From: Sphingomonas sp. CCH21-G11
Lineage (GTDB): Bacteria; Pseudomonadota; Alphaproteobacteria; Sphingomonadales; Sphingomonadaceae
Direction of reading: 5' to 3'
DNA length: 64,000 nt
NCBI RefSeq assembly: GCF_001555965.1
Contig: NZ_LSHX01000010.1
Span: 153,581-217,580, forward strand
In this document: positions 59,344 to 64,000 of the stretch, piece after piece
Position numbering within the stretch: the first letter of the stretch is position 1
Layout: every line of letters begins with the position of its first letter
The notes under the pieces: generated by a model
What the model was told of the DNA's origin: nothing
What the model saw: the letters and a program-made list of their open reading frames with translations, nothing else
The model's database searches: none
Program-made: the position numbers and the translations under genes

Positions 59344-60231
59344 TCATTCTGTGGCTGACATAGCTACGTCCGCCAGCGCGACGCGGACGCGTTCGACCAC
59401 CCGCGCCGGCGCTTCCTCATGCGCCAGATGGCCCAGCCCGTCGAGCAGCTCGGTGCGCGTGCCGGTCACCATCGCCGCCACCTCGGCCATCGTGCGCGCC
59501 GGGATCGCGGCATCGCGATCGCCGTGGAGCAGGGTCAGCGGCACCGAAAGGGCGGGCAGCCGTGCCGCAAACGCCTCCAGGTCCCATTCGGCCATCATCG
59601 CGATCGCTGCGCCGCAATGGCCGGGGTCGCTGAACAGCCGCGTGTACAGCGCAACACCCTCCGCATCGATCGTCGATCCCGTGCTGCGCAGCAAGAACCG
59701 CGCAACCTCACCCGGACCCTGCGCGATCCGCGAGAAGATATAGGGCGCGAAGGGGTTGGCGAAGAGCAGCTTGGCCAGCGTTGGAAAGATGCGCGCGGCG
59801 AGCCCCGGAAAGGGCAGCAGCGCGGCGTTCAGCCCGATCACCGCGCGCGGGGCGACCCATCCGTCAATCGCCAGCCGCACCCCGATCGCCGCGCCCGCCG
59901 AATGGCCGATGACCGCCACAGGCTGAACCTGCAACGCGGTGAGCAGGTCGGCGACCGCGCGCGCCATCGCCGGCATTGCAAGCCCACCCGCCGGCCGCCC
60001 GGTCGTGAAGCCGTGGCCGGGCAGATCCATCGCGATGACGGTGAAGTGCTCCGCCAGCAGCGGCATCACCCCGCGCCAGCTGTGCGTGGCCGCGCCTGTG
60101 CCGTGGAGCAACAGGACGACCGGGCCCTCGCCCATTGTCTGGACGTGCCAGCGCAGCCGCCCGAGGTTCACGAAACGGCTGGCGTCGCGGTGGGGCCAGT
60201 CGCGGCCGTCGCGATCGAAGCGCAGCGTCAT
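59344..60231 (-). CDS. bchO: BchO, alpha/beta hydrolase linked to Mg chelatase genes
   Basis: A 295-residue alpha/beta hydrolase: oxyanion region LLLHGTGAATHSW, AMDLPGHGFTTGRP, nucleophile elbow GHSAGAAIG, acid DGLGHLAHEE with the late His. Genes of this type follow bchD in many purple bacteria and are called bchO; the substrate is unproven. Start ATG 60231 overlaps the bchD stop by 4 nt. Confidence 0.9.
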   Translation of the reverse strand: MTLRFDRDGRDWPHRDASRFVNLGRLRWHVQTMGEGPVVLLLHGTGAATHSWRGVMPLLAEHFTVIAMDLPGHGFTTGRPAGGLAMPAMARAVADLLTALQVQPVAVIGHSAGAAIGVRLAIDGWVAPRAVIGLNAALLPFPGLAARIFPTLAKLLFANPFAPYIFSRIAQGPGEVARFLLRSTGSTIDAEGVALYTRLFSDPGHCGAAIAMMAEWDLEAFAARLPALSVPLTLLHGDRDAAIPARTMAEVAAMVTGTRTELLDGLGHLAHEEAPARVVERVRVALADVAMSATE

Positions 60232-62078
60232 GCCTGCACCGCCTTGACCGCGCGGTGCATCTCTCGCGCATCGGCACGCGGCAGCGCCAGATAGCGCGCA
60301 CGCATGGCAGCCGCGAGCAGCGCCCCCTCCGGCCGGGGGCGTGGCGAGATGTCGACGAACGCGCCCGCCACGCCCGCCTCGGCAATCATCCGCGCCGCCG
60401 CCTGCGCCTCTGCCTGCGCGCGCGTACGGTCGCCCAGACCGGCCAGCGTCACGTTAGCGCGGCCGTCGGTCAGCACGACGACAAACGGCGTGCGCCCGCG
60501 CGCCTTCGCCGCTTGCGCCAGTTCGAGCGCGGCGTGCAGCCCGGCCGCGATCGGCGTGCCGCCCCCGCCGGGCAGCTCGCCCAGCGCCCGGCGCGCGCGC
60601 GCCAGCGACCGGGTCGGTGGCAGCAACAGCTCCGCCCCCTCGCCCCGGAACGCGACCAGCGCGACCTGCGCCCGCTTCACATAGGCTTCGCCCAGCATCA
60701 GCTCGACCGCGCCCTTGGCCTCGGCCAGCCGGGCGAGCGCCGCCGATCCCGACGCATCGACCGCAAAGATCGTCGTCGCTTCCGCGCGCGTTTCGAACCG
60801 GCGGATGCGCAGGTCGTCCTTGCGGATACGCACGCGCGCATCGTCGCGCCCGCGAAGTCGCTGCCACGGCGCCGCCGCGCGGATCGTATCGATTAGACTG
60901 AGACGCAACCCATGACGCGGGATGCCCGCGCGCGTGCCGACCGGCCGTCCGCGCGTCGGGGACCGCCGCCGCTCGCCCGCGCCGCCTGCGCCCGGCTTGC
61001 CGCGCGCCTGGTTCCCCTCGGCAATCGCCGCCAGCATGTCGGGGGGCAGCTGGGCCAGCACCGCGTCGAGCACGACATCGTCGAGCTTTTGCGGCTGCTG
61101 CGCATCCTGGCTCTCGTCGGCGGGGCGATCGGAAGACTCTGGCGGCGGCGGGGGCGCATCGGGTTCGGCCGGTTCCGCTTCGGGCGTGTCCGGCAGCCGC
61201 GTCGCGCGCGGCACCAGCACCAGCCGCACGGCGAGCGCAACGTCATCGTCGCTCACCACAGCTCGACCGTCCAGCCGCGCCAGCGCGCGCGCCGCCCTGA
61301 GGGCGAAGATCGGCGCACGGATCGATGCGATGCCCAGCGCCGCGGCGATGCCTGCCAATGCCTCGACCTGCGCGTCGCTTATCGTGACCGCGCCGACCCA
61401 CCATACAACTGAGTGGCCTGCAGCGCGGCCATTTTCGCTGAGCCCCTCCCCTTCAGGGAAGGGGTTGGGGTGGGGGCTGTCCACTGGGCGTTGCGCTTGT
61501 GGCGCGCGTCCACCCCCTGCCCCTCCCCTGCAGGGGAAGGGTGAATGACTGCGAACGCCAACGACGTCGAAGGCAAACGCCAGCCGCTCGGTCAGCGCGG
61601 GCGCGACGCGCTCATCGCCCTGCCCCTCGTCCAGCGCAATCGTGACGAAGCGCGCGGGCGTGCGCGACGCCATGCCGTCGCGCTCCAGCACGACGTCGCC
61701 GGTATCGATCACCACCGCGATCTGGCTGACCACATTGTCCGCGGCACGTTCGGCCATCGGCAGCACGACCACGCCGCCCGCCGCCTCCGCCAGCAACCCG
61801 CGCTGCGCCACCGGCCGGCCGAACGCCAGCGTGCTGCCCAGGTCCAGCCCGCCGATCAGCCGGTCGAGATCGACATTGCCCGGCACCCGGCGCACCGGCG
61901 CATCCGCGCCCAGCCCGGCGCGCACCGCCGCGACGATCGCCTCGGCGGTTTCGTGCGACGCCCCGCGCAGCGTCATGCCCCCCAGCATCGGATCGACCGC
62001 GCACAATCGCGCGGCGAGCAGCGCATCGGCGATGGGATCAATCTCCGCCACGGGCGACGCGTCGCCCGCAGGGGTCAT
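60228..62078 (-). CDS. bchD: Magnesium chelatase subunit D
   Basis: A 616-residue protein. The N-terminal AAA-like part is degenerate (no Walker A). An acidic/Pro-rich linker (EAEPAEPDAPPPPPESSDRP) precedes the C-terminal VWA domain with MIDAS pieces VDASGSAALARLAEAKGAVE, LPGGGGTPIAAGLH and VLTDGRAN. With BchI it forms the ATPase that drives Mg insertion by BchH. It is about 55 residues longer than Rhodobacter BchD (about 560), and 35 of these come from the repeat-derived insert at 61440-61544. Overlaps bchI and bchO by ATGA. Confidence 0.94.
   Translation of the reverse strand: MTPAGDASPVAEIDPIADALLAARLCAVDPMLGGMTLRGASHETAEAIVAAVRAGLGADAPVRRVPGNVDLDRLIGGLDLGSTLAFGRPVAQRGLLAEAAGGVVVLPMAERAADNVVSQIAVVIDTGDVVLERDGMASRTPARFVTIALDEGQGDERVAPALTERLAFAFDVVGVRSHSPFPCRGGAGGGRAPQAQRPVDSPHPNPFPEGEGLSENGRAAGHSVVWWVGAVTISDAQVEALAGIAAALGIASIRAPIFALRAARALARLDGRAVVSDDDVALAVRLVLVPRATRLPDTPEAEPAEPDAPPPPPESSDRPADESQDAQQPQKLDDVVLDAVLAQLPPDMLAAIAEGNQARGKPGAGGAGERRRSPTRGRPVGTRAGIPRHGLRLSLIDTIRAAAPWQRLRGRDDARVRIRKDDLRIRRFETRAEATTIFAVDASGSAALARLAEAKGAVELMLGEAYVKRAQVALVAFRGEGAELLLPPTRSLARARRALGELPGGGGTPIAAGLHAALELAQAAKARGRTPFVVVLTDGRANVTLAGLGDRTRAQAEAQAAARMIAEAGVAGAFVDISPRPRPEGALLAAAMRARYLALPRADAREMHRAVKAVQA
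61440..61544 (-). repeat. 105-bp palindromic element read in frame inside bchD
   Basis: Two inverted arms (AGCCCCTCCCCTTCAGGGAA... and CCCCTCCCCTGCAGGGGAAG...) with a GC-rich centre. Translated as 35 codons (begins SPFPCRGGAGGG, ends DSPHPNPFPEGEGL) between AFAFDVVGVRSH and the next AAA segment VTISDAQVEALAG. Same length, orientation and frame as the bchB insert. Confidence 0.85.
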
Positions 62079-63043
62079 GCCGCCGCCAGTTCGCCGAGCG
62101 CGCGTTCGATGCGCACCGTCGACCCGGTGTCGTCCAGCGGATTGCGGCGCAGCCGGTGCCGGAGCGCCATCGGCGCGACTCGATCGAGGTGGCTCTCGCG
62201 CACTTCGTCCGCCCCCTCGATCGCCGCGAACGCCCGCGCCGCGCGCATCAGCGTCAGTTCGCCGCGCAGGCCATCGACGCCGACCGCGCCACAGATCATC
62301 GCCGCGCGCGCCAGGATCGCGTCGGGCATCGTCACCGCGCCCAGCCGCTCGCGCCCCTTGGCGATGCGGCGCAGCGTCTTGCGCTCCGCCTTGTCCCAGG
62401 CGGCGGTGAAGCCGGCGGGATCGCGCTCGAACGCATCGCAGCGCTTCAAAATCTCGACCCGGTCGGGAATGGCGGTGGGCGTGCGCACCTCGACCGCCAG
62501 GCCGAAGCGGTCGAGCAATTGCGGGCGCAGCTCGCCTTCCTCAGGATTGCCGCTGCCGATCAGCACGAAGCGCGCCGGGTGGCGCACGCTCAACCCCTCG
62601 CGCTCGACCAGATTCTCGCCCGACGCCGCGACGTCGAGCAGCAGGTCGACGATATGGTCCTCAAGCAGGTTGATCTCGTCGATATAGAGGAACCCGCCAT
62701 GCGCGCGGGCGAGCAGCCCCGGCTCGAACGCCTTGACCCCCTCACCCAGCGCGCGCTCCAGGTCGAGCGCGCCGACCACGCGGTCCTCGGTCGCGCCCAG
62801 CGGCAGGTCGATGAACGGCACCGGCACCTTGCCCTTTTTCGGGCTGCCGTCCTGAAACCCCGCGTCGCTCGCCGGAATCGGCGGCAGCAGCGCGGCCAGC
62901 GCGCGCACCGCGGTCGACTTGCCCGTACCGCGGTCGCCAAACACCATCACGCCCCCTATCTTGGGGTCGACCGCGCTCATCAACAGGGCGAACTTCATCT
63001 CGTCCTGCCCGACGATCGCGGAAAAAGGGAAAGGCTGGCGCAC
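62075..63043 (-). CDS. bchI: Magnesium chelatase ATPase subunit I
   Basis: A 322-residue AAA+ protein. Walker A GDRGTGKST is at 36-44 and Walker B in GGFLYIDEINLLEDHIVDLL. GSGNPEEGELRPQLLDRFGL is sensor 1 with the arginine finger region. It forms hexameric rings with BchD. The start is the GTG at 63043 (VRQPFPFSAIVGQ); no in-frame ATG lies upstream. First gene of bchIDO, divergent from tspO copy 2 across two PpsR palindromes. Confidence 0.96.
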   Translation of the reverse strand: MRQPFPFSAIVGQDEMKFALLMSAVDPKIGGVMVFGDRGTGKSTAVRALAALLPPIPASDAGFQDGSPKKGKVPVPFIDLPLGATEDRVVGALDLERALGEGVKAFEPGLLARAHGGFLYIDEINLLEDHIVDLLLDVAASGENLVEREGLSVRHPARFVLIGSGNPEEGELRPQLLDRFGLAVEVRTPTAIPDRVEILKRCDAFERDPAGFTAAWDKAERKTLRRIAKGRERLGAVTMPDAILARAAMICGAVGVDGLRGELTLMRAARAFAAIEGADEVRESHLDRVAPMALRHRLRRNPLDDTGSTVRIERALGELAAA

Positions 63044-63051
63044 CCATGCTG

Positions 63052-63104
63052 TGTAACATGCGTTGGACAGTCGGCAAGATGCCGGGTGTCAATCAGGGCA
63101 GACA
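63052..63104. promoter_or_regulatory. Two perfect PpsR/CrtJ operators between bchI and tspO copy 2
   Basis: TGTAACATGCGTTGGACA (63052-63069) and TGTCAATCAGGGCAGACA (63087-63104) both fit TGT-N12-ACA exactly and are 17 bp apart. They occupy most of the 64-bp divergent gap, so the regulator should affect both genes; the right site ends 3 bases before the tspO start codon. Confidence 0.75.
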
Positions 63105-63107
63105 AAC

Positions 63108-63593
63108 ATGAACGGCTTTGAATTGTCGCCACCGTGGGTCGCGGGCGGCATCGCGCTGCTGCTCGGCCTGGCGGGCGGCGGGACGACGATCATCGGCCCG
63201 TGGTACAAGAATTTGCGCAAGCCCGAATGGAAGCCGCCCGACTGGCTGTTCGGCCCCGCCTGGACGATCATCCTCGCCTGCGCCGCCACCGCCGCCGTCG
63301 TCGCATGGAACGCCGCTCCCGACGCGGCCGCGCGCCGCGACGTGCTGATCCTGTTCGGCGTCAACGGCGCCTTCTTCCTCGCCTGGAGCCCGCTGTTCTT
63401 CATGGCGCGGCGGCCCGACTGGGCGCTGATCGAGGTGGTCGGGCTATGGGTCTCGGTCGCGGTGCTCGCGGTCGGCCTGGCCCGTATCACCCCGCTCGCC
63501 GGGCTGCTGGTGCTGCCCTATCTGATATGGGTGACGTTCGCGGGCGTGCTCAACCGGGCAATCGTGAGGTTGAATGCGCCGTTTGGGGGGTAG
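63108..63593 (+). CDS. tspO: TspO/MBR family tryptophan-rich sensory protein (copy 2)
   Basis: A 161-residue five-helix protein: GPWYKNLRKPEWKPPDWLFG, PAWTIILACAATAAVVAWNA, LFGVNGAFFLAWSPLFFMAR, LPYLIWVTFAGVLNRAIVRL. It keeps the family motifs but is clearly diverged from copy 1 (22872-23363). Note SPLFF in place of SFLFF in the fourth helix region. Start ATG 63108 follows directly after a PpsR palindrome, so its leader is very short and lies within the operator. Confidence 0.9.
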   Translation: MNGFELSPPWVAGGIALLLGLAGGGTTIIGPWYKNLRKPEWKPPDWLFGPAWTIILACAATAAVVAWNAAPDAAARRDVLILFGVNGAFFLAWSPLFFMARRPDWALIEVVGLWVSVAVLAVGLARITPLAGLLVLPYLIWVTFAGVLNRAIVRLNAPFGG

Positions 63594-63630
63594 ACTAACG
63601 CGACCTGCACGAATGGCGCACTTCGTGTAG

Positions 63631-63665
63631 AAGCCCGCTCCTAACTTCCACAGAAGTCGGGCTTT
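63631..63665. terminator. Candidate convergent terminator after tspO copy 2
   Basis: AAGCCCG (63631-63637) pairs with CGGGCTT (63658-63664), followed by TTTCCTTC on the plus strand. It overlaps the 3' end of the minus-strand lipoprotein gene, so it may serve both. Confidence 0.4.
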
Positions 63666-63922
63666 CCTTCGCCGATGTAGTCGCAGCCGCGTCTGATCTC
63701 GTTTCGGATCATGGCACAAGAGTTCTGAGCGTTGCAGGGCGGTCGCGTGGCAGGCGAAACCTGAATGCATTGTTCGACGAGCGTTGCCGCCCTAGTCGCC
63801 CCCAAATCCGCAGAGCATTGGCGTGTCGCGGGAGACTGCTTCCTGAGCGATGTCTCCGACTCATCGGCGCAGGCACTAAGTGCCACCGAAATTGCATAAA
63901 CGAGCCAGATGCGGCGACCCAT
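63641..63922 (-). CDS. Small Cys-rich lipoprotein of unknown function
   Basis: A 93-residue protein. The signal peptide IWLVYAISVALSAC is a lipobox (Cys18). The mature part has six further Cys in a regular pattern: RQCSADLG, VEQCIQVSPATRPPCNAQNS-CAMIRNEIRRGCDYIGEG and PDFCGS, suggesting three disulfides in the periplasm. Family not recognised. Convergent with tspO copy 2. Confidence 0.65.
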   Translation of the reverse strand: MGRRIWLVYAISVALSACADESETSLRKQSPATRQCSADLGATRAATLVEQCIQVSPATRPPCNAQNSCAMIRNEIRRGCDYIGEGKPDFCGS

Positions 63923-64000
63923 TTGGTAAACATCGCAGTCGCGGCAAACGAACGCAATGGGTTGCTGTCAGTCAGTCCTATCCCCCGACACCCCCCAATC
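63923..64000. other. Right edge, no feature seen
   Basis: 78 bases upstream of the lipoprotein gene, presumably its promoter region; no clear boxes. Confidence 0.4.

Overview
This window is a GC-rich chromosomal segment from an aerobic anoxygenic phototrophic alphaproteobacterium, most likely a Sphingomonas or close relative. The reasons are the gene order tRNA-Trp/secE/nusG, RC genes of the pufLMC type with puhA, use of the oxygen-dependent cyclase AcsF with no bchE in view, a PpsR/AerR regulatory pair, and several families of palindromic intergenic repeats.

Left third (1-22.5 kb), general chromosome: the end of an EAL c-di-GMP phosphodiesterase, tRNA-Trp, a methyltransferase-like gene, secE-nusG, then bciA (8-vinyl reductase), a small exported protein and a large RTX metalloprotease lying between nusG and rplK-rplA. 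A BLUF blue-light sensor follows rplA. Next come a TonB receptor/PepSY pair, an operon with an M16 peptidase, a glycosyltransferase, a GreA/B-like gene, a flavoprotein, a DEAD-box helicase and a lipid-anchored cytochrome c.

Right two thirds (22.6-63.6 kb), a photosynthesis gene cluster. Minus strand: aerR(frameshifted)-ppsR, then bchG-pucC/bch2-bchP-tspO. Plus strand: bchFNBHLM-lhaA-puhABC-orf-acsF-puhE-hemA, a tightly overlapped run of about 15 kb. Minus strand, converging on hemA: crtF-bchCXYZ-orf47-pufBALMC-DUF3422. Plus strand: crtD-crtC. Minus strand: bchIDO plus a small membrane protein. A second tspO closes the cluster. Together these give Mg insertion (BchHDI), methylation (BchM), ring E closure (AcsF), dark reduction of protochlorophyllide (BchLNB), BchF/BchXYZ/BchC ring changes, and tail addition and reduction (BchG, BchP). 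They also encode LH1-RC and its tetrahaem cytochrome, assembly factors, and late carotenoid steps (CrtCDF). Early carotenoid genes and LH2 genes are not in the window.

TGT-N12-ACA palindromes (PpsR/CrtJ-type operators) can be read at five intergenic regions of the cluster; two of these regions hold paired sites matching or nearly matching consensus, and the bchC pair is separated by exactly 8 bp. The most unusual observation is a 105-bp palindromic, REP-like element present in the same reading frame inside both bchB and bchD. It encodes two 35-residue segments that align without gaps, and one arm is nearly identical to an intergenic copy beside crtC. Other points of note are a homopolymer frameshift in aerR, a 47-codon frame that exactly fills the bchZ-pufB gap, a long C-terminal extension on the LH1 beta chain, and a three-layer nested inverted repeat between hemA and the DUF3422 gene.
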